DNA of 37,463 bases from Micromonospora sicca. Its GTDB lineage: Bacteria; Actinomycetota; Actinomycetes; Mycobacteriales; Micromonosporaceae. The position numbers were made by a program, and so were the translations under genes. The notes beneath the pieces were generated by a model, which ran no database searches, was not told the origin of the DNA, and saw only the letters and a program-made list of their open reading frames with translations. Shown here in pieces: positions 9,506 through 16,989 of the stretch; the stretch's first letter is position 1, and each line of letters opens with the position of its first letter. The stretch is from the NCBI RefSeq assembly GCF_003172935.1, contig NZ_QGKS01000170.1, forward strand, positions 1 through 37,463. Direction: 5' to 3'.

Positions 9506-10661
9506 CCGTGCCCATCGCGGTGCCGACCGGCGCAGTGGCATAGACGCCGGGACCGTGCTGGCCGTCCAGCGGGCGGGCGGGCACGCCGCAGCGCTTCGCC
9601 ACGCCCCGGACGGCCTTCACCAGGGCCGCCGCGTGGCCGTCCATCGCCGCCACCCGCAGCAGCGGGGGCACCCGGCGCCCGCCGGGCAGCACCACCGCGG
9701 CCACCGTGTGCGACGGGGCGGAGGTCGCGGTCACCGCGTCGACCAGCGCGCCGAGCGACCCGTTCGGCCGCAGCCGCAGGGCCAGGCAGCGCTGGGTCCA
9801 GCCGCCCCCGCGCAGGCTGGTCCAGCTCTCCGCGGGAGACTCCGGCGCCAGGTCCAGCCCGGCCGCGGAGACCACCGCCGCGTGCAGCTCGTCCCGGCCG
9901 AGGACCCGGTGGCTGAGACCGGCCGCGTTCAGCGCCTTGCCGAGCCGGCCGATTCCGGCCGCGACCGTACGGTGCACGCCGCGCATCCCACCGCCCCGGC
10001 TGACCGTCTCGGCGCGGGCGTCGGACACCGAGAGCCGCAGCGCCACCCAGACGGTCCGGTGCGCGGCCGGCGGCGCGCCCGGCGCCGGGTACCAGACCAG
10101 GGTGTGCGAGACGACCTGGGCCTGGGTGACCGGGCCGGTGAAGTCGGCGAGCACCGCGAGCGCCCGGTCCACCACGGCCGCCTCGACGGAACCGGCCGGG
10201 GCGCCGGACCGGCCGGTCAGCGCGACCGCGGCGAACCAGCCCCGGTCGTCCTGGCCGATGCCGAGCCGGGTGTTCCGCTCGGTCAGCTCGACCACGGTCA
10301 GCTCCGGGGCGAGCGCGGCCAACCGGGGATCGCCGGCCGGCGCCGCCCCCCGGGACCGCTCCCGGCGGCGCCGTAGCCGGCGGCGGAGCATCAGGTCCTC
10401 GTACCACCAGCGACCACCGCGCCGGGCGAAGGCGGCGCCGACGGCCAGCAGGGCGAGCACGCCGACGAGCCCGAGCAGCCAGCCGGGGCCGCCCGTGGCC
10501 AGCCAGACGGCGAGCGCGGCGCACTCCAGCACCACCAACTGGCCGACGACCACCGGCCCGAGCCGGCCGCGACGCCGCCGGTCGACCGGGGCGACCGGTC
10601 GGTCCGCCGGCACGGCGGGAACGGCGGCCGTACGACCGGGTGGCGCCTGGACCTGCGTCAT
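9489..10661 (-). CDS. eccE: ESX secretion complex protein EccE
   Basis: EccE is the peripheral subunit of the hexameric ESX membrane complex. The 390-residue protein has a Pro/Ala-rich N-terminus, two transmembrane helices (about 36-55 and 60-79), a strongly basic stretch ([14 protein letters not shown], about 93-106) and a large soluble domain, which is the EccE layout. It lies between eccD and eccB but on the opposite strand. It converges on eccD with a 17-bp overlap and diverges from eccB across 161 bp. An AAGGGAC site lies about ten bases before the ATG. EccE sequences are poorly conserved, so the name rests on topology, length and context as much as on sequence. Confidence 0.9.
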   Translation of the reverse strand: MTQVQAPPGRTAAVPAVPADRPVAPVDRRRRGRLGPVVVGQLVVLECAALAVWLATGGPGWLLGLVGVLALLAVGAAFARRGGRWWYEDLMLRRRLRRRRERSRGAAPAGDPRLAALAPELTVVELTERNTRLGIGQDDRGWFAAVALTGRSGAPAGSVEAAVVDRALAVLADFTGPVTQAQVVSHTLVWYPAPGAPPAAHRTVWVALRLSVSDARAETVSRGGGMRGVHRTVAAGIGRLGKALNAAGLSHRVLGRDELHAAVVSAAGLDLAPESPAESWTSLRGGGWTQRCLALRLRPNGSLGALVDAVTATSAPSHTVAAVVLPGGRRVPPLLRVAAMDGHAAALVKAVRGVAKRCGVPARPLDGQHGPGVYATAPVGTAMGTVTVEG

Positions 10662-10822
10662 CGGTGAGCGTCCCTTCTGGACATCCTGGCATCCGCCGGC
10701 TGGGGCCGCCGCCGGAGGACGGGCGGGGTCCCGGTGGACCGCCGACGGCCCCTTATCGTAGGGAAGCCCGCGGCGGAGCTCTGACCTGATCGTCGCGGAT
10801 CCACCCCCGCCGGAGGTTAGCC
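10662..10822. promoter_or_regulatory. Divergent promoter region eccE / eccB
   Basis: This 161-bp gap lies between divergent starts. A small AT-richer patch around 10753-10763 (CTTATCGTAGG) offers TATCGT on the plus strand and TACGAT on the minus strand as overlapping candidate -10 elements. Ribosome sites are AAGGGAC before eccE and GGAGGTTA (about 10812-10819) before eccB. Nothing else is recognisable. Confidence 0.4.
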
Positions 10823-12301
10823 ATGCGGACCCGCCGCGACCAGGTGCAGGCGTACCGCTTCGTCACCCGCCGCATCGTCTCCGCGTTGCTCTCCGGCGAT
10901 CCGGAGACCAACGACCTGCCGATGCGGCGGCTCGGCATGGCGGTCTTCGGCAGCGTGCTGGTGGCGGCCATCGTGCTCGGCGGCGCCGGCGCTTACGGCC
11001 AGCTCACCGGCAACGCCGCGCCGCTGGAGGCGAACACCCTGGTGATCGAGCGGGAGACCGGCGCCACCTACGTCTTCGCCGACGGGCTGCTGCACCCGAC
11101 GCTCAACTACGCCTCCGCCCGGCTCATCCTCAACGAGGGGGACCCGCCGGTGCGGACCATGTCGCAGGCGTCCATCAAGGACCGGCCGCGCGGTCGTACC
11201 GTCGGCATCGTCGGCGCCCCGGACGACCTGCCGGACCGCAAGTCGCTGGTGGGTCTCCCCTGGTCGGTCTGCGACGTGCCGGACCCGGCGGACCCGCGGC
11301 GGTCGCGCACCCGGGTGGTGATCGACCATCCGCTGCCCGGCGGCACCCCGCTCGCCGACCAGGCCGTGCTGGTCCGCGCCGACGACGCCCGGTACCTGCT
11401 CACCGCCGGGTCGCAGCTGCGCCTCACCGGGGGCGAGCAGGCGCTGGTGGCGCTGAAGATGGCCGGCGCGGCCACCCTGACCGTGGGGCAGCAGCTGCTC
11501 AACGCGGTGCCGGCCGGGCCGCCGCTGCGCAAGCCGACCATCGACGGGGACGGGAGCCCCAGCGGCCTGACGGTGGCGGACCGGCCGGCGAAGCTCGGCC
11601 AGGTGTTCCGGGCCGCCGGCCAGCACTACGTGCTGACCCGGCAAGGGCTGGCGGCGGTCGGCGAGGTCACCGCCCTGCTGCTGCTCGGCGACGGCGGTCA
11701 GATCACCGACATCACCCCGGACCAGGCCGGTCAGCTCCTCACCGACCAGCGGCTGGAGGCCGAGGGCACGCCGCAGCGGCTGCCCGCCCTGCGCGAGGTC
11801 CACGCCGGCCAGACCGTGCTCTGCGCCAGCTACCGGGCCGGCGCCGCCGGCGGGCCGCCGGCCACCACCCTCGAGGTCTTCGACCGGGCGCCGGCCGAGT
11901 TGACCGGGGACGCCGCGGTCGCCGTACGCCAGAGCGCCCGGGACGCGGTCCGCACCGCGGAGAGCGTGCTGCTGCCCGGCGGGAAGGGTGTCCTGGTCCA
12001 GGCCGCGGCCGGGTCGGGCGAGGGGGGCGCCGCCGCGGCCGGCTCGACCGTCTACCTGGTCAGCGCCCAGGGCGTCCGCTACCCGTTGGGCACCCGCTCC
12101 GGCGACGCGCTGACCGCGCTCGGGTACGGCGGCGTGACCCCGCTGGCGGTGCCCGCGTCGCTGCTGGCGCTGATCCCGACCGGTCCGGCGCTGGAGCGGG
12201 CGGACGCGTTGGCCTTCTTCGAGCCGGCGGCCGACGGCTCGGCCCCCGCCACGGCGGGACCGGCGGAGAGCCCGGACGCGGCGCCGGTCGAGGGCGGCTG
12301 A
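10823..12301 (+). CDS. eccB: ESX secretion complex protein EccB
   Basis: A single-pass membrane subunit with a large extracytoplasmic domain that sits on the periplasm-like side of the ESX complex. The 492-residue protein begins with the typical EccB start RTRRDQVQAYRFVTRRIVSA. One transmembrane helix follows (about 38-58), then an extracellular domain of repeated modules. Only two cysteines are present, C150 (WSVCDVP) and C334 (TVLCASY), matching the disulfide-forming pair known from mycobacterial EccB. The last ~25 residues are Ala/Pro-rich. The 123-residue hairpin gene follows after 118 bp. Confidence 0.97.
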   Translation: MRTRRDQVQAYRFVTRRIVSALLSGDPETNDLPMRRLGMAVFGSVLVAAIVLGGAGAYGQLTGNAAPLEANTLVIERETGATYVFADGLLHPTLNYASARLILNEGDPPVRTMSQASIKDRPRGRTVGIVGAPDDLPDRKSLVGLPWSVCDVPDPADPRRSRTRVVIDHPLPGGTPLADQAVLVRADDARYLLTAGSQLRLTGGEQALVALKMAGAATLTVGQQLLNAVPAGPPLRKPTIDGDGSPSGLTVADRPAKLGQVFRAAGQHYVLTRQGLAAVGEVTALLLLGDGGQITDITPDQAGQLLTDQRLEAEGTPQRLPALREVHAGQTVLCASYRAGAAGGPPATTLEVFDRAPAELTGDAAVAVRQSARDAVRTAESVLLPGGKGVLVQAAAGSGEGGAAAAGSTVYLVSAQGVRYPLGTRSGDALTALGYGGVTPLAVPASLLALIPTGPALERADALAFFEPAADGSAPATAGPAESPDAAPVEGG

Positions 12302-12369
12302 GCGACCGACGGTCCGATGTGGAGTCGAACCCCCGGCTCGACGGGTCGCCCCGGCTGGCCCCGGTCGAC

Positions 12370-12375
12370 TAACCT
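12370..12375 (+). promoter_or_regulatory. Possible -10 (TAACCT) for the second hairpin/WXG module
   Basis: TAACCT lies 45 bp before the ATG at 12420, in the 118-bp gap after eccB. It would allow the two-gene module at 12420-14076 to be transcribed separately from eccB. No good -35 is visible. A GGGGA ribosome site precedes the ATG. Confidence 0.3.
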
Positions 12376-12419
12376 GGGCATGGCCAACGGTTATCGACGA
12401 TGACTACGGGGATGCAGCC

Positions 12420-12791
12420 ATGACCGGGCGCACGACAGTCGACGTACTGTCCTTGGAGGACTTCCACCAGCGGTTGGCGGGTCGGCTGACCGAGGTCGAG
12501 TCGGTGCTGCGGAAGCTCAACACCGAGCTGCAGTGCCGGCCGCCGGCGCTCGGCTCGTTCGCCCACGCCACCGAGAACGAGCGCCGCTACAGCGAGACCC
12601 ACGCCAGCTACGTGGCGCAGGCCGAGCGGCTGCGCAAGGCGATCGTCGCGGCGCAGACGGCGACCAGCACGATCATGGCGAACTACCGGACCGCCGAGGC
12701 GCGCAACGCGGCGAGCGCGGCGGACATCCTCGCCGCCCTCGCGGGCGTCGACGAGGCGCTGAAGCCGGCGGAGGGGGACCCGCGTGTCTGA
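12420..12791 (+). CDS. Small ESX-associated hairpin protein with YxxxE motif, no WXG
   Basis: A 123-residue all-helical protein that I cannot place in a named family. Two helices flank a loop PPALGSFAHA (41-50) where WXG100 proteins have their WXG turn. The second helix ends in NYRTAEARNAASAADI, containing YxxxE (Y89, E93), the ESX export signal. Loop and tail resemble those of the 186-residue protein at 989-1549. The stop codon overlaps the start of the 430-residue WXG protein by 8 bp, implying translational coupling and a stoichiometric pair. Likely role: signal-bearing partner of that protein for export through the EccBCDE channel (inference). Confidence 0.85.
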   Translation: MTGRTTVDVLSLEDFHQRLAGRLTEVESVLRKLNTELQCRPPALGSFAHATENERRYSETHASYVAQAERLRKAIVAAQTATSTIMANYRTAEARNAASAADILAALAGVDEALKPAEGDPRV

Positions 12792-14076
12792 GTACACCCA
12801 GCGCTACCAGCACGTCAGCCACCAGGAGCTGTACGACGGCGTGAAGTCCGGCGACCCCAAGCAGGTGGACGGCCTGAGCGCGCAGTGGAGTTCGCTGAAG
12901 GACACGCTGGAGGGCCTCGGCCGGGATCTCAGCGGCGACCTGGACGCGCTGGGCCGGTCGTGGACGGGCGACGCCGCCCGGGAGTTCCAGCGCCGGCTGG
13001 ACCTGGTGGTCGGCTACTCGGGGGACCTCGCCCAGGGGATGACCGACGTCCGCCGGGCGCTCACCATGATGGCCGACGAGCTGCGTACCGCCCAGCAGCA
13101 GGCGGAGAGCCCGGAGGCCACCGACGACAACGACAAGGCGCTCTCCGGCGCCGGCAAGGGCCTCCTCCTCGGCGGTGTCCCCGGCGCCGTGATCGGCGGG
13201 TTCATCGGCCACGAGCAGGACAAGGCCGAGCAGGAGAAGGCGCACCAGCGGATGGTGCAGGTGGTGGCCGCGCTGGCCGAAGGGTACGACTTCTCCGCGT
13301 ACGGGCGGGTGGTCACCGCCCCGGCGCCGGATCCGGACCTGCCGGGCCACACCGACCGCTCGGGCGCGACGACGAGCGGCGGGCCGTCCGTGGGCACCCC
13401 GTCGGCCGCGCCGCACTCCGGCACGTTCACCCGTGCTTCCGGGGCCACCGCGACCACCTCCGGCGTGCACCACTCGGCGCCGACCAGCGGTTCCGCGGAG
13501 GGCACGAGCGGCCACGGCAGCCAGCCGGTCGGTGCCGGCCCGGGCGGCGCCGTCGGCGCCGTCGGCGCCGGCGGCGCTCCCGGGGCGGTCGACCCGGATG
13601 CGGGCACCTCGCTGGCGGGCGCCGGTCCGCTGCTCGGCGGGGGGCTGCTGGCCGGTGGCGCGACGGCCGGCGCGGCCGCGACGACCTCGACCGGCGGGGC
13701 CGGCCTGCTCTTCGGGGTCCCCGGCGGCACGCCGGCCGGGGGCGTGGTCGGCACGGGATCGCTGGCCGGGTCGGGCAAGAGCACGCCGAGCCGGGCGGGT
13801 GCCGCCCCGGCGGGCCCGGAGAGCCGTTCGGCGGCGGGCACCGGTCGACTGGCGTCGGGCCGGGCGGGCGCGATCGACGCGGAGGGCCGCGCCGGCGGAG
13901 GCCGCGGCGCCACCGGGCGGTCCGCCATGGCCGGCGCCAGCCGCAACGGCGTGCTCGGCGGGCGCGGCGAGTCCGACGCGGAGGAGTCGGACGAGCGGCT
14001 GACCTGGCTGACCGAGGACGAGATGGTCTGGGGTGACGGCGGGTCGGTCCCGCCCCCGGTGCTCGGCACCAACTGA
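12784..14076 (+). CDS. Long WXG protein with glycine-zipper and conserved-looking C-terminal tail
   Basis: A 430-residue probable ESX substrate. The N-terminal ~110 residues form a WXG hairpin with RSWTG (W60, T61, G62). Residues 122-142 are a hydrophobic Gly-rich stretch with GxxxG spacing, a glycine-zipper-like segment that could insert into membranes. From about 200 to 400 the chain is Ala/Gly/Thr/Ser low complexity. It ends in a distinct acidic/aromatic tail (LTEDEMVWGDG, then PPPVLGTN at the very end). Similar WG..PPxxG tails occur on some actinobacterial PPE-like and WXG proteins (recollection, not a search). The GTG start at 12784 overlaps the upstream gene by 8 bp. Its effector activity is unknown. 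Confidence 0.85.
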   Translation: MSEYTQRYQHVSHQELYDGVKSGDPKQVDGLSAQWSSLKDTLEGLGRDLSGDLDALGRSWTGDAAREFQRRLDLVVGYSGDLAQGMTDVRRALTMMADELRTAQQQAESPEATDDNDKALSGAGKGLLLGGVPGAVIGGFIGHEQDKAEQEKAHQRMVQVVAALAEGYDFSAYGRVVTAPAPDPDLPGHTDRSGATTSGGPSVGTPSAAPHSGTFTRASGATATTSGVHHSAPTSGSAEGTSGHGSQPVGAGPGGAVGAVGAGGAPGAVDPDAGTSLAGAGPLLGGGLLAGGATAGAAATTSTGGAGLLFGVPGGTPAGGVVGTGSLAGSGKSTPSRAGAAPAGPESRSAAGTGRLASGRAGAIDAEGRAGGGRGATGRSAMAGASRNGVLGGRGESDAEESDERLTWLTEDEMVWGDGGSVPPPVLGTN

Positions 14077-14267
14077 TCCGACACCGCCACGGCGCGCCGT
14101 CCCCGGCCGAGGGGCGCGCGGCCTCGGCGCGACGCTGCTCCGGATGGTCGGCGCTCCGGTCGTGGTGAGTTGGCCGGTGCCCCGGGGCGTCTCCGTCCAC
14201 AGCGCATGGTGGGGCGGGTCACGTCGACCCGCGAGATCATCGAGCTGCAGGCGGCGGACCTGACCGA

Positions 14268-14273
14268 TAGGTT
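14268..14273 (+). promoter_or_regulatory. Leaderless-type -10 TAGGTT before 14280
   Basis: TAGGTT is followed by exactly six bases and then GTG at 14280, the actinobacterial leaderless arrangement TANNNT-N6-RTG. A weak CTGCAG lies 17 bp further upstream as a possible -35. Confidence 0.5.
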
Positions 14274-14279
14274 GAGGTG

Positions 14280-14711
14280 GTGCTGTTCGTAGCGTTCGCC
14301 CCGCCCCTCTGGGCCGCGACGCTGCACACCCTGCGGAGACGGACCCGCCTGGCGGTGACGGCCCTGGTGCTCGTCGTCGGGCTCGGCGGCACCGCCGCCA
14401 CCCCTGCCGAGGCTTTCCGGCCGGCCGCGGAGCCCGCTCAGCTCGCTGCGTTCCAGGTCCCCCGAGTCCCCGTCGCCGGCCCGGCGACGGCCGACCGGCC
14501 TGCCGGCGCCGCCGCCGAGCCGGTCGCCACCCCCAGCGGAGCCTCCACTGCCGAGCGGGTCACCGGCACGCCGAGCGGGCACCCGGCCGGGGTCGGTCCC
14601 GAGCGACCGGGCGGATGCTCCGCAACTCTCTCGCCGGCCGCCGCGGCCGGTCCGGCCGTCACCGACCCGGGCCGGGACGCCGTCGGCCGGCGCGGTCCGC
14701 CGCGCGACTGA
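14280..14711 (+). CDS. Small exported hypothetical protein
   Basis: A 143-residue protein of unknown family. The basic stretch LRRRTR followed by the hydrophobic core LAVTALVLVVGLGG and TPAEAF looks like a signal peptide with an A-x-A cleavage site near residue 45. A second hydrophobic patch lies at the very N-terminus, so the real start may be further in. The mature part is Ala/Pro/Gly-rich with no recognisable domain. Reality is supported by high GC at third codon positions and by a leaderless promoter hexamer exactly six bases before GTG 14280. The gene may extend secretion-related functions of the preceding ESX locus, but nothing in its sequence proves this. Confidence 0.5.
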   Translation: MLFVAFAPPLWAATLHTLRRRTRLAVTALVLVVGLGGTAATPAEAFRPAAEPAQLAAFQVPRVPVAGPATADRPAGAAAEPVATPSGASTAERVTGTPSGHPAGVGPERPGGCSATLSPAAAAGPAVTDPGRDAVGRRGPPRD

Positions 14712-14795
14712 TCCGGCCGGCCGCCGCCCAGAGGTCCCTGCCGACCTCCCGCCGTCGGGCCGCCCTGCTGATTGCCCGCCGACCCGATCGGGTAC

Positions 14796-14815
14796 GGCAC
14801 GCACCGTTCCGTGCC
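14796..14815. terminator. Weak hairpin after the small exported protein
   Basis: GGCACG and CGTGCC form a 6-bp perfect stem with an 8-base loop, in the gap between the genes ending at 14711 and starting at 14895. There is no T tract. It could be a weak terminator or chance. Confidence 0.3.
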
Positions 14816-14894
14816 ACCGTCGCCCCGCCGCGACCTCGCCCGTCGGCCGGGCCACGACCGTCCGTTCCTAACGATCCACCACGAGGTGCTGGTG

Positions 14895-15722
14895 ATGCAG
14901 ACCGTCTTCTCCACCGTCCTGCCCGACGTCCCCCAGGCCGCCGGGATCTGGCTGGCCCTGCTCGCCGTCGCGGCGACCGCCGTCGCCGCTCTGATCGTGC
15001 GCCCGGACCGGTTCCGGTCGGTGTTCGGCGACCGGATCAGCGAGGCCGCGATGCCGAGCAGCTTCGAGCTGGCCGAGGAGGCCCGGGAACGGGCCCGCTA
15101 CGCGCAGGAGTTGGCGGTGGCCGCGGAGCGCGCGACGGCCACCGCCGAGCGGCGCCGCGCCGAGTGGCTGGCCGCCCAGGAGGAGGTCGAGGAGGCCTGG
15201 CGGGCGTACGAGGCGGCGGAGGAGGACGTCCGCCGGTTGGCGGCCGCCGCCGCGCTGCCGCTGCCGCGTACGCCCCGCACGCCGGCCGAGTACGCCGACC
15301 GGGAGCGCTGGCTGCACCGGGCGGCGCTGGACGCGCAGTGGCGGCAGGAGATCACGGTGGAGCAGCTGAGCGACATCCTGGGCCACCGCGGCTGGGACCC
15401 GAGCCGACACCCGGTGGAGCAGGAGCTGCTGCTGCGCCGGCTGGTCCGGGACAATCTGCGCACCCGGCAGCAGGTCACCCGGGAGCGGGAGCAGGCCGCC
15501 TGGCGCTCCGCCGAGCTGGCCGCGGTCGCCGCCCGCAGCCTCCGCGACGAGGCGTACACGGCGACCGGCCGGGCCCCCGGGGCCCAGTCGCTGCTGTCCA
15601 CCGTGGACCTGGCCGCCACGGCCACCACCCGGGATGCCGGGTCGGCGACCCGGGCAGCGACGGAGACCACCCGGGAGACGCCGACGGTGGCGCGTGGTCG
15701 GGCAGCCGTGCCGGCGTACTGA
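14895..15722 (+). CDS. Membrane-anchored coiled-coil protein, unknown function
   Basis: A 275-residue protein with no family I recognise. One N-terminal transmembrane helix (about 15-40, AAGIWLALLAVAATAVAALI) is followed by a long, highly charged Ala/Glu/Arg-rich helical region (about 58-120) predicted to form a coiled coil. A second helical region (about 135-235) and a Thr/Ala-rich tail follow. The ATG at 14895 was chosen because GAGGTG lies six bases upstream and the membrane helix starts soon after; in-frame GTGs at 14886 and 14892 are alternatives. Topology suggests an inner-membrane protein with a large cytoplasmic helical domain. Its role is unknown. Confidence 0.8.
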   Translation: MQTVFSTVLPDVPQAAGIWLALLAVAATAVAALIVRPDRFRSVFGDRISEAAMPSSFELAEEARERARYAQELAVAAERATATAERRRAEWLAAQEEVEEAWRAYEAAEEDVRRLAAAAALPLPRTPRTPAEYADRERWLHRAALDAQWRQEITVEQLSDILGHRGWDPSRHPVEQELLLRRLVRDNLRTRQQVTREREQAAWRSAELAAVAARSLRDEAYTATGRAPGAQSLLSTVDLAATATTRDAGSATRAATETTRETPTVARGRAAVPAY

Positions 15723-15760
15723 CGCCGGCCGGGCCGCTCGCGGGGGTGGTCCGACTGGGT

Positions 15761-15766
15761 TAGCGT
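15761..15766 (+). promoter_or_regulatory. Leaderless-type -10 TAGCGT before 15773
   Basis: TAGCGT plus six bases leads directly into GTG 15773, with no Shine-Dalgarno sequence. This matches the actinobacterial leaderless signature. No good -35 is visible. Confidence 0.6.
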
Positions 15767-15772
15767 GACGCT

Positions 15773-16114
15773 GTGTCCCGCGAGACCTGGATCCTGGTCG
15801 TGCTCGCCGCCATCGTCGCGCTCGCGACGCTGGTCGGGGCCGTGCTGCTCGCCGTCCGGCTGGTGCGCGCCCGCAGGTTGCTCGCCACGCTCGGAGCGGG
15901 CGGCAAGGTCGCCTTCTACGGCGCGCTGATCTACACGATCCTGCCGGTGGACGTGCTTCCCGACCCGATCTATCTGGACGACATGGGCGTGCTCGCCGGT
16001 GCCCTGATCTATCTGACCCGGCTGGCCCACAAGCATCGGGCGGCGCAGCGACGGCTGCCCGGCCAGCCGGAGTCTCCGCCGGACCAGGGCCGGCTCCGCC
16101 GCCCCGTGTCATGA
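15773..16114 (+). CDS. YkvA family (DUF1232) membrane protein
   Basis: A 113-residue protein. A transmembrane helix at about residues 6-29 is followed by a basic segment (RLVRARRLL). The DUF1232 signature then appears around residues 50-85, with YTILPVDVLPDPIYLDD and GVLAGALIYL. YkvA-type proteins are small membrane proteins of unknown function, and the ILPxDxxPD core is diagnostic. The start is the GTG at 15773, six bases after a TAGCGT hexamer, so the mRNA is probably leaderless. The C-terminal tail is Pro/Arg-rich. The PPOX-family gene follows 50 bp downstream. Confidence 0.88.
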   Translation: MSRETWILVVLAAIVALATLVGAVLLAVRLVRARRLLATLGAGGKVAFYGALIYTILPVDVLPDPIYLDDMGVLAGALIYLTRLAHKHRAAQRRLPGQPESPPDQGRLRRPVS

Positions 16115-16164
16115 TCTCCGACCGGGCCGGCGGTCGGTCCGGACGGGCGGACAGGGGGCGGAAC

Positions 16165-16587
16165 ATGCCGGGCGACAACCGGTTGGACCCGCGGGACGAA
16201 CGGGTCGCCGCGTTCTTCCGGCAGCGGCACCTCGCCACGCTGACCACCCTGCGCGCGGACGGCACCCCGCACGTCGTACCGGTCGGGGTCACCTTCGACG
16301 CGGACGCCGGGCTGGCCCGCGTGATCACCTCGGGGACCTCGGCGAAGGCCCGGCACGTGGCGACGGCCTGGCCGGACGGCACGCCGGTGGCGGTCTGCCA
16401 GGTCGACGGACGGTGGTGGCTGACCGTGGAGGGCCGGGCGGTGCTCCGCCGCGACGCGGAGTCCGTGGCCGAGGCCGAGCGTCGGTACGCCGAGCGGTAT
16501 CGGCAGCCCCGTCCGAATCCGGCGCGGGTGGTCATCGAGATCGCGGTGACCCGCCTGCTGGGCAGCCTGCCCGCCGCCGCTGGTTGA
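16165..16587 (+). CDS. PPOX/FDOR-type flavin or F420-dependent oxidoreductase family protein
   Basis: A 140-residue split-beta-barrel protein of the pyridoxamine 5'-phosphate oxidase-like superfamily, which includes F420-dependent reductases (FDOR-B) common in actinomycetes. Family hallmarks are the N-terminal helix with ERVAAFFRQRHLATLTTLRA, then DGTPHVVPVGVTFD, an ITSGTSAKARHVATA segment matching the cofactor-phosphate region, and VTVEGRA-like strands (WWLTVEGRAV). The substrate cannot be told from sequence. ATG 16165 is preferred because AGGGGGCGG lies upstream and the conserved helix starts shortly after. An ATG at 16111 overlapping the upstream stop is a possible alternative giving 18 extra residues. 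Confidence 0.85.
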   Translation: MPGDNRLDPRDERVAAFFRQRHLATLTTLRADGTPHVVPVGVTFDADAGLARVITSGTSAKARHVATAWPDGTPVAVCQVDGRWWLTVEGRAVLRRDAESVAEAERRYAERYRQPRPNPARVVIEIAVTRLLGSLPAAAG

Positions 16588-16989
16588 CCCCCGGAGATCC
16601 CGTCGCCGGCCCCGACCCGAGCGAGCGCCCTGCCGACACCGGTCACCGCCCGCAGTCCGGTCGTGGCCCGCCACGAACCTGATGACGCAAACGAATCGCC
16701 CATGCGTTATGTCCGGGAACGCGCCATCCATGGCTTCCTGCGAGCCCTGATCCGTTGACGTCATCAGCTCGGTAGGGCCCCGGCACGACCCTCGGCGAGT
16801 GGTCACCGGCCCTCATCGACCCGACGGCGACCGAACGACCGCAATGTCCCACTCTGGCGTGACCGGTGGCACGCCCCGGCCGGAATCGCGTCCGGTTCCC
16901 GGCCGTTACACCTGCGTAAGCCGAGCGCCACTCCCGGTGCTTGCGTCCTCCGTGCCTCGGAGGCGCCAACCCCCGAATGGAGCTTCGAC
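16588..16989. other. 402-bp intergenic region before the C39-like peptidase
   Basis: I see no convincing gene here. Two structures stand out: an imperfect dyad TTACACCTGCGTAA (16906-16919), 71 bp before the ATG, and a small CCTCCG/CGGAGG inverted repeat with a 5-base loop at about 16948-16964, close enough to the start to fold in the 5' leader. A TTGACG at 16755-16760 lacks a matching -10. The length suggests an independently regulated gene downstream, possibly with a structured leader. I looked for a cyclic-di-AMP (ydaO-type) riboswitch core and did not find one. Confidence 0.5.

Noticed and set aside
7934..9541. Extending the eccC reading frame upstream of GTG 7933
   Set aside because: The upstream translation is a low-complexity antisense of eccD, and a strong ribosome site sits directly before 7933.
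12321..12341. A tRNA T-arm-like sequence (GGTTCGACTCC on the minus strand)
   Set aside because: The T stem does not pair and no acceptor, D or anticodon arms can be drawn upstream; no tRNA is supported.
13014..14855. A 613-codon minus-strand frame opposite the 430-residue WXG gene
   Set aside because: Low-complexity Pro/Ser/Arg translation typical of antisense to a Gly/Ala-rich gene, with no ribosome site.
16588..16989. A cyclic-di-AMP riboswitch before the secreted peptidase
   Set aside because: Such riboswitches precede wall-hydrolase genes in actinomycetes, but I could not find the conserved core in this gap.
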